Below, in pieces: positions 7,962 through 16,410 of a stretch of 64,000 nucleotides of DNA (positions are counted from its first letter, which is position 1; each line of letters opens with the position of its first letter). This stretch comes from an uncultured Paraprevotella sp. (GTDB taxonomy: Bacteria > Bacteroidota > Bacteroidia > Bacteroidales > Bacteroidaceae). The translations under genes were made by a program, and so were the position numbers. The notes beneath the pieces were generated by a model that was not told where the DNA came from, made no database searches, and saw only the letters and a list, made by a program, of their open reading frames with translations. The stretch spans positions 186,262 to 250,261 of the forward strand of contig CAJUGV010000003.1 in assembly GCA_910586505.1 (NCBI GenBank). The letters run 5' to 3'.

Positions 7962-8773
7962 GTATATTGTCTTATACTTTTTTTCAACATGCCCTGTTGG
8001 GTAGCCTGCTGGCCAGCATCCTTTGCGGACTGACCGGCACTTATATTGTAACGCGACGACTGGTATTCATCAGTGGCGGCATTACACATGCCTCATTCGG
8101 CGGCATCGGCATCGGCGTATGTTTCGGCCTGCCTCCTATTCTCTCGGCTGCCATATTCTCCGTACTCTCCGCCTGCGGCATACAATGGTTCAGCCAACGC
8201 CGCGATATGCGTGAAGACTCCGCCATCGCCATTTTCTGGACTTTGGGTATGAGCATCGGCATCATATGCAGTTTTCTCACCCCAGGATTCACCCCCGAAC
8301 TATCATCCTATCTTTTCGGCAATATTTTGACCGTTACCCATTCCGACCTTTACCTACTGGGCACATTGGTACTCATCGCCTCTATCGCCTTTGTACTATT
8401 TCTGCGTCCGCTTGTTTCCATCGCATTCGATACGGAATTCGCCCGTTCGCAACGTCTTCCTGTAACCTTGACGGAATATGCGATGATGGCTTTCATCGCA
8501 CTGACTATCGTGGCCTGCCTGCGGATGGTAGGTATTGTGCTGGTCATATCCCTGCTCACCATCCCGCAAGTGACCGCCAACCTTTTCACACATAATTTCC
8601 GGCACATGGCATTACTCTCTATCCTGACCGGATACAGCAGCTGTCTGGGCGGTTTGTTCCTGTCCTTTCATTACAACATCCCGTCAGGAGCCTCCATCAT
8701 CTTTGTATCTATCCTCATCTATCTGGTATGCAAAGCTATTTCATGGATAATTATCCGATACAGGGAGCAATAA
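7958..8773 (+). CDS. Metal ABC transporter permease (ZnuB/MntB type)
   Basis: A 271-residue polytopic inner-membrane protein of the ABC-3 family, which moves zinc, manganese or iron. Seven to eight hydrophobic segments run through the whole length, and the GGITHASFGGIGIG stretch (about residues 34-47) matches the conserved loop of this family. The start is ATG 7958, whose ATGA overlaps the previous stop; the frame is open further upstream but only as a shadow of the preceding gene. The ATPase and substrate-binding lipoprotein that such a permease needs are not adjacent. Substrate cannot be told from sequence. Confidence 0.92.
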   Translation: MSILSYTFFQHALLGSLLASILCGLTGTYIVTRRLVFISGGITHASFGGIGIGVCFGLPPILSAAIFSVLSACGIQWFSQRRDMREDSAIAIFWTLGMSIGIICSFLTPGFTPELSSYLFGNILTVTHSDLYLLGTLVLIASIAFVLFLRPLVSIAFDTEFARSQRLPVTLTEYAMMAFIALTIVACLRMVGIVLVISLLTIPQVTANLFTHNFRHMALLSILTGYSSCLGGLFLSFHYNIPSGASIIFVSILIYLVCKAISWIIIRYREQ

Positions 8774-8813
8774 ATCATATAAATTTCAGTTATCTAACTA
8801 TCTGAATAAAACA

Positions 8814-11717
8814 TTGAAAAAAAGGGTTCTACATATTATTGTCCGCACCACGGTACTGTTATCCGTCTTTACGGCATGCTCTACGAAAAAGAACACGTCG
8901 GGCAGCCGCTTCTACCATGCCATGACGGCACGGTTCAACACATATTTCAACGGATCGGAAGCTTTTAAAGAAGGAGTTCTGGAACAACAGAAAGGACACA
9001 AGGACAACTACACCGCCCTGCTGCCTATGTTCACAGCGCGAAACAAATCGACCGCATCCATAGGCAAGTCCAACTTCCAGACAGCAATAGAGAAATGCGA
9101 AAAAGCCATCAAACAGCATTCTATCAAAGCTAAACCCAAAACGAATGTCAATAAACGGAAAAGCGAGAAAGAAAAAGCTTATATGGCACGCAAGGAATTC
9201 AATCCTTTCTTGCGCCACGCATGGATGCTCATGGGAAATGCCCAATTCCGACAAGGAGACTTCATCGAAGCCGCGTCCACCTTCAACTATATCAGCGGAC
9301 TTTATACCGGACAACCGGACATTGTTTCCGTGGCCCGTGCCTATCTGGCTCGCTGTTATGTGGAACTGGAATGGCCCTACGATGCGGAAGACATCTTTCA
9401 AAAAATAAGACGCGACAGCATCGGTAGCGAGGGACAGAAGGAATTCAATGCTTCATATGCCGATTATCTTATTCTCGTAAAGCAATATGAAGAGGCTATC
9501 CCGTATTTGCGAAAAACCATAAAAAAGGAAAAAAGCAAACAGCAACGCGCACGCCTAAATTACCTGTTAGGGCAACTCTATCACGAAATCGGAAACGACA
9601 CTGAGGCTCACAAAGCATTGCGGCGCGTCATCCGTGCCAACCCTCCCTATGAGTTGTCATTCAATGCCCGTATCCTTCAAACCGAAGCGCTGTCAGCCGG
9701 CAACCACAACAAAACCGTAAAAAAACTGCGGCGCATGGCCAAGAATCCTAAAAACAAGGATTATCAAGACAGAATTTACTACGCCATCGGCAATATTTAT
9801 CTGACCAATACCGACACCGCGCGTTGCATCGGGGCCTATGAGACTGGTATCAAAGAAAGTACGCAAAACGGTATTGCAAAAGCCATGCTCCTATTACGTC
9901 TCGGAGAAATCTATTGGGATAAGGAGGATTATATCAATGCCCAACGATGTTACGCCGAACTGACCGGCATATTGAACAAAGAACATGAGGATTACAAAGA
10001 AGCAAAACGCCGTTCGGCCATATTAACGGAACTGGAACCTCACCTTTCCGCAATAAAACTGCAAGACAGTCTGCAATGGTTGGCCAAACTACCCGAACAA
10101 GAGCGGAACAAAGCCATAGATTACGTCATTGAAACACTGAAAAAACAAGAAAAAGAAGAAGCCCGCAAAAATATGCAGGCCGAAATGGCAGCCAAAATGC
10201 CTAAAACACCGACCTCCTCCATCCCTAATGCCGGAAACAGAGGAACAAATACCAGCAGCCTGGGACAAGCCGGCACATGGTATTTCTACAACCCGTCCGT
10301 AGTGGCACAAGGCAAACGTCAATTCCAACGAATCTGGGGCAAACGACCTTTAGAAGACAATTGGCGACGAAGCCATAAAAATGAAGACCGTTCGGAGGAT
10401 TTCGGAGAATACGATTACAGTGAAGAAAGCGACAGCCTGCAAACTGCCGTGGCCGACAGCATAGCCATAGCCGACAGCATAGCAGAAGCCCGCCAAAGAA
10501 TGGCTGATTCACTAGCCAATGACCCGCATAACCGCGAATATTACCTACAACAGATTCCATTCACGGAAGAACAGCTACAGGCATCCAATGATATTCTGCG
10601 AGATGCACTGCTGCAAGCCGGAATTCTGGAAATGGAACGGTTGGAAAATTTCAGCCTGGCACGCCGCACACTGCTGCGCCTCATCGGCATGTTCCCAGAT
10701 GTGAGTGATAAAGACAATGTCTACTACCACCTGTTCCTCATCAACGGACGGTTAAATGACATAAACGCTGCGGAAACCTACAAGCAGGCACTCATCAACG
10801 AATTTCCGGGAAGCAAATATGCCGTAATGCTGGCCAACCCTAAATATGAGTTATACGCGCGACAAGGCAAACATATAGAAGATTCCCTATATGCTGCTAC
10901 TTATGATGCATACACAAAGAACGAATACAAAAAAGTGTTTGACAACTATGCAACATCTTGTTCCGATTTTCCCGAGGGAGCACACCGCGCCAAGTTCATG
11001 TTTATACAAGCAATGAGCCAACTTTATGCCGGACAACGAGACAGTTTTCTGGTCACCCTGAAAAATGTTATCGAAAAGTATCCGAAAGACGAAGTGACAG
11101 AAATGGCCCGCTATATTGTAAAGGGCATTCAGGAAGGACGCTCCCTGTCTGATGGAAAATATGCAGCCAGTGATATCTGGAGTCGGCGTACAGCCTCCGC
11201 ACAACAGGACTCCACGGCTGAAGCCCAACAACTCAGCGAAGAACGATTAAGCAACTTCGTCTTCTTACTAGCCTATCCGGAAAACAGTCTGGACGAAGAC
11301 CAGTTACTGTACGAAATGGCCCTCTATAACTTTACAAGTTTCATGGTACGCAACTTCGACATCAATATCGTTAAGTCCGACGGGCTGGCACAGATGCGTA
11401 TCAGCGGTTTCCTCAGCTACGACGAAGCACATGCCTATGCACAAAAACTATATGCAGATCCGCACATGAGTGTGACACTCAAAAACATACGTTCCGTCAT
11501 TATTTCCGAACATAATTTGAAGTTGTTAGGCACGGTCTTTAGCTTCGATGACTACAAAAAATTCTACGATGAGAAGTTCGCACCATTGGAAGTTCCTGAC
11601 GACCTGCGGTTAGACGAACCGACATCGATCGAAATCCGCACACTGGAGGATGAACCGACCGACGAAAGAGAAGACGAATACAACGAAGAAGACACGGAAA
11701 GCGGTATTATTTTCTAA
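8814..11717 (+). CDS. porW: TPR lipoprotein, PorW/SprE family
   Basis: A 967-residue lipoprotein starting at TTG 8814. Residues 1-22 are a signal peptide with lipobox FTAC (Cys 22), so it should be anchored in a membrane from the periplasmic side. The YHAMTARFNTYFNG stretch just after it is characteristic of SprE/PorW, and most of the rest consists of TPR-like helical repeats, with a low-complexity acidic patch (DSIAIADSIAEARQ) around residues 540-560. SprE of Flavobacterium and PorW of Porphyromonas are needed for type IX secretion. Nineteen bases after it comes porX. A homologue in a Bacteroides-like genome that shows no other secretion genes here points to a wider role; assignment is by family resemblance. 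Confidence 0.85.
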   Translation: MKKRVLHIIVRTTVLLSVFTACSTKKNTSGSRFYHAMTARFNTYFNGSEAFKEGVLEQQKGHKDNYTALLPMFTARNKSTASIGKSNFQTAIEKCEKAIKQHSIKAKPKTNVNKRKSEKEKAYMARKEFNPFLRHAWMLMGNAQFRQGDFIEAASTFNYISGLYTGQPDIVSVARAYLARCYVELEWPYDAEDIFQKIRRDSIGSEGQKEFNASYADYLILVKQYEEAIPYLRKTIKKEKSKQQRARLNYLLGQLYHEIGNDTEAHKALRRVIRANPPYELSFNARILQTEALSAGNHNKTVKKLRRMAKNPKNKDYQDRIYYAIGNIYLTNTDTARCIGAYETGIKESTQNGIAKAMLLLRLGEIYWDKEDYINAQRCYAELTGILNKEHEDYKEAKRRSAILTELEPHLSAIKLQDSLQWLAKLPEQERNKAIDYVIETLKKQEKEEARKNMQAEMAAKMPKTPTSSIPNAGNRGTNTSSLGQAGTWYFYNPSVVAQGKRQFQRIWGKRPLEDNWRRSHKNEDRSEDFGEYDYSEESDSLQTAVADSIAIADSIAEARQRMADSLANDPHNREYYLQQIPFTEEQLQASNDILRDALLQAGILEMERLENFSLARRTLLRLIGMFPDVSDKDNVYYHLFLINGRLNDINAAETYKQALINEFPGSKYAVMLANPKYELYARQGKHIEDSLYAATYDAYTKNEYKKVFDNYATSCSDFPEGAHRAKFMFIQAMSQLYAGQRDSFLVTLKNVIEKYPKDEVTEMARYIVKGIQEGRSLSDGKYAASDIWSRRTASAQQDSTAEAQQLSEERLSNFVFLLAYPENSLDEDQLLYEMALYNFTSFMVRNFDINIVKSDGLAQMRISGFLSYDEAHAYAQKLYADPHMSVTLKNIRSVIISEHNLKLLGTVFSFDDYKKFYDEKFAPLEVPDDLRLDEPTSIEIRTLEDEPTDEREDEYNEEDTESGIIF

Positions 11718-11736
11718 CCAACGAAACTATCATGAC

Positions 11737-13290
11737 ATGAATAACGGCTTATTACTTTGGGTAGATGACGAAATAGAACTGCTGAAAGCACATATTCTAT
11801 TTCTCGAAAAAAAAGGATATGAAGTTGAAACTGTATCCAACGGACAAGACGCACTGGACAAGTGCGCAGACACGACATACGACCTGATTCTTCTGGACGA
11901 AAACATGCCGGGGCTGAGTGGATTGGAGACGTTATCGCGCATCAAGGAAATCACGCCAGTAACTCCTATTGTAATGGTGACCAAAAGCGAAGAAGAAAAC
12001 ATTATGGATCAGGCAATAGGTTCCAAAATTGCAGACTATCTTATCAAGCCGGTCAATCCCACACAAATACTTCTCACTCTAAAAAAGAACATTCATAAGA
12101 AAGAAATTGTAACAGAGGTGGCCCAAACAGGCTATCAACAGGAGTTTGGACGAATAGGTATGCAAATCAATGACTCGCTGACGTTCGACGATTGGAAAGA
12201 AGTGTACAAACGACTTGTTTACTGGGAGCTGGAACTATCCGAAACAGACAGCAGCATGGATGAAATGCTGAGCATGCAGAAAACGGAAGCCAACCAGGCT
12301 TTTGCCAAATTCATACGCAAACACTACGAGAACTGGATTTCTCATCCGGAAAACCGACCGGTCATGAGTCCCGACATATTCAAGACCAAGATTTTCCCCC
12401 TGCTGAATCAGGGAGAAAAAGTGTTTCTCATCGTATTAGACAATTTCCGCTACGACCAATGGCGCACACTGAGTACGGAACTGGCCGATGCTTTTCTCAT
12501 TGAGGAAGACATCTATTGCAGCATCCTGCCAACAGCTACACAATATGCCCGCAACGCCATCTTTTCCGGTCTCATGCCGGATAAAATAGCCCAGATGTAC
12601 CCAGAACTGTGGGTGGATGAAGACGAAGAGGAAGGTAAAAATCTAAATGAAGAACCACTCATCCAAACACAATTGGACCGGTTTCGTCGCAAAAACTCGT
12701 TCAGTTACTACAAAATAAACGATTCCAATACCGCCGACAAGCTTATCGGCCATTTCAAACAACTGGAAAAGAACGACCTGAATGTCGTGGTCTTCAATTT
12801 CATTGACATGCTATCGCACGCCCGTACCGAATCCAAAACAGTGCGCGAGCTAGCCTCCAACGAGGCGGCTTACCGCAGCATTACCCAAAGCTGGTTCCGC
12901 CATTCTGCCGTAAAAGACTTGTTCAAAGCCCTTGCTGCAAGTAACTATAAAATTATCGTAACTACCGACCATGGAAGTATACGGGTGAAGAATCCGGTCA
13001 AAGTGGTCGGTGACAAAAATACCAACACCAACCTGCGCTACAAACTGGGCAAGAACCTGAAATATAACGTCAAGGAAGTTTTTGAAATAAAAGATCCACG
13101 CAAAGCACTTCTGCCCTCACCGAATCTGAGTACGACTTATATCTTCGCTTCGGGCGACAGTTTCTTTGCCTACCCCAATAATTACAACTATTACGTATCC
13201 TACTATCGAGATACATTTCAGCACGGAGGCATTTCTATGGAAGAAATGCTCATCCCGCTGATCACCCTGCAAAGCAAAAAGAGAATCTAA
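11737..13290 (+). CDS. porX: Response regulator with PglZ phosphodiesterase/phosphatase-like domain (PorX)
   Basis: A 517-residue cytoplasmic protein. Residues 1-120 are a CheY-like receiver with Asp10/Asp11, phospho-acceptor Asp54 (ILLDENMPG), Thr82-Lys83 and Lys104. A helical linker follows, then a PglZ domain of the alkaline phosphatase superfamily (about 220-510) with all expected metal/catalytic residues visible: Asp235, Thr266 in LPTATQ, Asp357 and His361 (FIDMLSHAR), Asp411-His412 (TTDHGS) and His496 (QHGGIS). This is the architecture of PorX, the regulator of type IX secretion in Porphyromonas. The start is ATG 11737; the longer frame overlaps porW and reads porW bases out of frame. 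The receiver partner kinase is not in the window. tsaE follows after 13 bases. Confidence 0.92.
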   Translation: MNNGLLLWVDDEIELLKAHILFLEKKGYEVETVSNGQDALDKCADTTYDLILLDENMPGLSGLETLSRIKEITPVTPIVMVTKSEEENIMDQAIGSKIADYLIKPVNPTQILLTLKKNIHKKEIVTEVAQTGYQQEFGRIGMQINDSLTFDDWKEVYKRLVYWELELSETDSSMDEMLSMQKTEANQAFAKFIRKHYENWISHPENRPVMSPDIFKTKIFPLLNQGEKVFLIVLDNFRYDQWRTLSTELADAFLIEEDIYCSILPTATQYARNAIFSGLMPDKIAQMYPELWVDEDEEEGKNLNEEPLIQTQLDRFRRKNSFSYYKINDSNTADKLIGHFKQLEKNDLNVVVFNFIDMLSHARTESKTVRELASNEAAYRSITQSWFRHSAVKDLFKALAASNYKIIVTTDHGSIRVKNPVKVVGDKNTNTNLRYKLGKNLKYNVKEVFEIKDPRKALLPSPNLSTTYIFASGDSFFAYPNNYNYYVSYYRDTFQHGGISMEEMLIPLITLQSKKRI

Positions 13291-13303
13291 AAAAGAAAAC
13301 AAT

Positions 13304-13714
13304 ATGGAAATCAAAATCAATTCACTGGACAACATTCATGACGCTGCACGGGAATTTATCGCAGCCATGGGCGACAATACCGTATTTGCCATGTATGGCA
13401 AGATGGGAGCCGGAAAAACGACTTTTACCAAAGCCGTATGCGAATGTTTAGGAGTGGAAGATATCATCAACTCTCCCACCTTTGCCATTGTCAACGAATA
13501 CCGATCGAAAAGCGATGAACTTATCTACCATTTCGATTTTTACCGCATTAAGAAACTGGAGGAAGTTTATGACATGGGGTATGAAGACTATTTCTACAGC
13601 GGTGCACTCTGCTTTATCGAATGGCCAGAACTGATAGAAGAGCTTTTGCCAAGTAATGCCGTAAAAGTAACCATTGAAGAAAATGAAGACGGAACACGTA
13701 TAATAAAATTCTGA
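13304..13714 (+). CDS. tsaE: tRNA threonylcarbamoyladenosine biosynthesis ATPase TsaE
   Basis: A 136-residue P-loop ATPase that works with TsaB and TsaD to put threonylcarbamoyl on A37 of ANN-decoding tRNAs. The Walker A motif GKMGAGKTTF is at residues 32-41, followed by INSPTFAIVNEY and HFDFYRI, both standard for the family, and a C-terminal IEWPEL motif. Length is normal. It lies 13 bases after porX and is the last gene of the + strand run beginning at aroA. No clear terminator hairpin was found after it. Confidence 0.96.
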   Translation: MEIKINSLDNIHDAAREFIAAMGDNTVFAMYGKMGAGKTTFTKAVCECLGVEDIINSPTFAIVNEYRSKSDELIYHFDFYRIKKLEEVYDMGYEDYFYSGALCFIEWPELIEELLPSNAVKVTIEENEDGTRIIKF

Positions 13715-13822
13715 AATAAAGTTCTTCGAGCATCACAACAACGGAACCGATGTGGATATCTTTCCATATCGGGCAATCCGTATCTCTCATTAACTATGAC
13801 ATATCCTCTATAAACAGTTTTT

Positions 13823-14190
13823 CTACATTCTTTGAGGCATTAACCATTTAAGCCTCTGACACAATACAGAACATAAGTGATTCGTATTTCTTAATGACTG
13901 GATATACATCCTCGAATCATCTGCAGTCGTATAATTTACAGTCAGGATAACTATTAGGACTATCTCGCCCAAATCTAATATACCCATTATCAACAAAAAC
14001 TCTAATGGCGACAACAACTCACGTTCAAAAGTTAACCTAAAATTTAATGCAATATGTTGTTTTAAACAATGTCCTACTGGTTTACTTTCTACAATATCCC
14101 TTATAATAGCAATTTGTGCTCCCACGGTTCGTAAACTCAACAAGGTATAAAAAGAAAACTGAATTATACTCCAAAACTTGAATACCTGAT
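13823..14190 (-). pseudogene. Possible gene remnant, unknown
   Basis: An open frame of about 120 codons on the - strand reads like protein (for example RTVGAQIAIIRDIVESK and LLIMGILDLGEIVLIV) but has no ATG near its 5' end; the only start is a TTG at 14143, without a ribosome-binding site, and the open frame begins upstream of it. That is what a 5'-truncated gene leaves behind. I do not recognise the family. It could equally be a chance frame. Confidence 0.25.
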
Positions 14191-14208
14191 GTTGAGATTA
14201 ACATCAGG
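14185..14208 (-). terminator. Hairpin downstream of the Sel1-repeat gene
   Basis: A perfect 9-bp inverted repeat (CCTGATGTT/AACATCAGG) with a six-base loop, about 65 bases beyond the Sel1 gene stop on the - strand. No clean T run follows, so it is a weak terminator candidate. Confidence 0.35.
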
Positions 14209-14272
14209 CCATCCATTACAAACACATATGCACACTATCAAATCAGCTATCAGCAACTGAACTTCTAACAAA

Positions 14273-15547
14273 CTATTCCTTTACCATTTTCCACTTACCG
14301 AAAATTGTTTTCTTAAAACAAGCCCTGTTCCGTTTCGCATCTTCTGAATCATATTCGATAGCAAGATCAAAATATTCTATGGCTTGTGATATATTCTGCT
14401 CTGTTCCGCGTCCAAAACCATATGCAACTCCAAGAGCATTCAAAACCATAGCATCAAGAGGTTCCCAGACTTCCTCAAGCATTCCGTTTTCTTCTATCTC
14501 GGAAAGAAATCGAAATGCGATGTCATCATCCTGAAAAGTCCCCCACCCATTCTGATAGCAAACAGCAAGTTCTGCTGCCGGTTGCCAACTATCTTCTTCA
14601 TCCATATTGTGATATGCCTTATTCAGCCACACGACGGCTTTTGCATAATCTTGTACTACATTGCCACGTCCTTCAAAATAAAAATTCCCTATCTGAAACT
14701 GAGCTTTTGCGTGACCAGCCTCAGCTGCCAGCATATAGTTCTCAAAAGCCTTGCCTAAATCCTCGTCAACCCCATAACCTCTTCCATAGCACGTTGCCAC
14801 ATTGTAAGCAGACTGAAAATCGCCACGCTCCACCGCCATCAAATAATAATGGAATGCACTTTCTGCATCATCATATTCATCTTCCAACCACTTACCATAA
14901 TCATTACAGGTAAGCGGATCTCCCGTATCTGCAAGTTGCTTTAAATATGCTTCATATATCTCATCATCAATATCTGCAAAACCAGCCTCGTAAATAGTAC
15001 GATAGTTGCCAAACGCTACCGCTAAACCATGATCGAACGATTTCTCATAATAATCCGCTGCAATGGGATAAGCAAATGCATTATACTCTTCCAATGAATC
15101 GTATTTATTACTTTCTTTATCACCGCATATAACAAGGTAATCTCCATAAAACATGGCATTTCCTATCATATATAAACTAAAAGCATCACCTTCCTCCGCT
15201 TGCAGCATCACCACATTAAAGGCATCCTCCAGCGAAGCAAAGGGCATTGTTTTCTGAACAGCAAGTGACAAATCCCCGGAACGCAAAGCACAAAGCACAC
15301 CATCAGCACTACCTCTTCGCACACTTTCCTTTATTAATCGGGAAGCCAACTCCTCATCTACCGGGAAGCCGCCACCACACCAAACAAATTCTTCACCTAA
15401 ATGACAACGCCCCAAATAACAACAAGCATCCGCATCGCCTTCATTAGAAGCTTGACGGAGAAGTTCATACCCCTCCCACATTTGTTCCTTATTATAGCTT
15501 CTCCATATTTTATCAATGGCAACAGCTACTTTCTCATTGCGTCGCAT
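14273..15547 (-). CDS. Sel1-like repeat (SLR/TPR) protein
   Basis: A 424-residue, acidic, soluble protein with no signal peptide. It is built of Sel1-type repeats of about 36 residues, for example AGHAKAQFQIGNFYFEGRG and the adjacent GDFQSAYNVATCYGRGYG, which form helical solenoids used for protein-protein contacts. The repeats are clear from about residue 180 to 400 and degenerate before that. The gene stands alone: a terminator lies upstream of it and a gene-poor stretch downstream. Such proteins are often accessory, and a function cannot be assigned. Confidence 0.85.
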   Translation of the reverse strand: MRRNEKVAVAIDKIWRSYNKEQMWEGYELLRQASNEGDADACCYLGRCHLGEEFVWCGGGFPVDEELASRLIKESVRRGSADGVLCALRSGDLSLAVQKTMPFASLEDAFNVVMLQAEEGDAFSLYMIGNAMFYGDYLVICGDKESNKYDSLEEYNAFAYPIAADYYEKSFDHGLAVAFGNYRTIYEAGFADIDDEIYEAYLKQLADTGDPLTCNDYGKWLEDEYDDAESAFHYYLMAVERGDFQSAYNVATCYGRGYGVDEDLGKAFENYMLAAEAGHAKAQFQIGNFYFEGRGNVVQDYAKAVVWLNKAYHNMDEEDSWQPAAELAVCYQNGWGTFQDDDIAFRFLSEIEENGMLEEVWEPLDAMVLNALGVAYGFGRGTEQNISQAIEYFDLAIEYDSEDAKRNRACFKKTIFGKWKMVKE

Positions 15548-15646
15548 ACCTTAATAACCCAACAAATTATGACCTTAATTCTTTTTATCAATATCCTAAA
15601 ATACTAAACATAAAACGCGAACAACCTTCACCTGCAAAAACTATAA

Positions 15647-15686
15647 TAAAAAAATCGTGACGCAATTCCAAACAAATCGCGTCACG
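15647..15686 (-). terminator. Rho-independent terminator after the 116-residue gene
   Basis: An 8-bp inverted repeat CGTGACGC/GCGTCACG (15656-15663 and 15679-15686). On the - strand it is followed by ATTTTTTT and lies 19 bases beyond the stop of the upstream gene. Confidence 0.75.
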
Positions 15687-15704
15687 AAATTCTAATTTCT
15701 TTTT

Positions 15705-16055
15705 TCAATCCTCATCCCCGAAAGTTTCACCATATTCAAGTTCACCTTGAACCACCCATAGGACATCATCGGCAGAAAAATCGCCCATATTATCCTTATG
15801 AGCTTGTCGAAGCACATAATCCACTACTTTGTCTTGATCTATTTCTATACAGCCATCCTTATCAGGCACTGCATCTAAAATACCGCTCTCTGCGTAATAT
15901 TCTACAATAACATCCAAAAAGTAATAGAGCTCCTCGTCTGTGAACTTACCTTTCAGTTCTTGTGGCAAATAGTTTTTAATGAACTCTACCGTACGGGCAT
16001 CATCCTCCGCATCCTGCAAAAGTTCCTGTTCCAGTCTATCCATGAATGGAGGCAT
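15705..16055 (-). CDS. Conserved small acidic protein, unknown function
   Basis: A 116-residue, strongly acidic cytoplasmic protein. It is predicted to be mostly helical (DEELYYFLDVIVEYYAE) with no membrane segment or recognisable catalytic motif. The ATG at 16055 shares a base with the trxA stop (TAATG), so it is translationally coupled to thioredoxin; an in-frame ATG at 16043 is an alternative start. A terminator follows directly, making trxA plus this gene a short transcription unit. The linkage hints at a thiol-redox link, but nothing in the sequence shows one. Confidence 0.8.
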   Translation of the reverse strand: MPPFMDRLEQELLQDAEDDARTVEFIKNYLPQELKGKFTDEELYYFLDVIVEYYAESGILDAVPDKDGCIEIDQDKVVDYVLRQAHKDNMGDFSADDVLWVVQGELEYGETFGDED

Positions 16056-16369
16056 TAAAGAATAGCTTTCAATTTATCTTCGAATGTTTTTTTCGGAGCT
16101 GCACCCACCTGCTTATCCACTACTTCACCGTTCTTAATGAAGATAACAGTAGGTACATTGCGCACACCAAAACGCATGGCAAGCCCGTCATTCTCTTCCA
16201 CATCACACTTGCCTATTACGGCCTGTTCTTTATATTCTTCTGCCAATGCCTCAATATCCGGCCCGATTTTCTTACATGGTCCGCACCATGTTGCCCAAAA
16301 ATCCACTACTAGAGGCTTACCGGAAGCCAACAATTCCTCAAAATTCTGTTCTGTAATTGCTAATGCCAT
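16055..16369 (-). CDS. trxA: Thioredoxin
   Basis: A 104-residue cytoplasmic thioredoxin, without a signal peptide. The redox active site WCGPCK is at residues 28-33 (Cys29, Cys32), preceded by VVDFWATW and followed by the cis-proline motif VRNVPTVIFIKNGE, all standard. It is followed with one base of overlap by a small acidic protein gene. A probable promoter on the - strand reads TTG (16429-16431), 18 bases, TATATTTG (16403-16410); it overlaps the 3' end of dnaE, so trxA can be transcribed independently of dnaE. Confidence 0.97.
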   Translation of the reverse strand: MALAITEQNFEELLASGKPLVVDFWATWCGPCKKIGPDIEALAEEYKEQAVIGKCDVEENDGLAMRFGVRNVPTVIFIKNGEVVDKQVGAAPKKTFEDKLKAIL

Positions 16370-16410
16370 TGTATTCTTATTTTAGTCGTTTGTTAATAGT
16401 GACAAATATA

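Larger units (their letters stand above)
13715..14272. other. AT-rich intergenic stretch with a probable gene remnant
   Basis: This 558-base gap separates two converging genes, tsaE and the Sel1-repeat gene. Apart from a possible decayed gene on the - strand and a small hairpin at 14185-14208 (both listed), I see nothing convincing in it. Confidence 0.6.
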
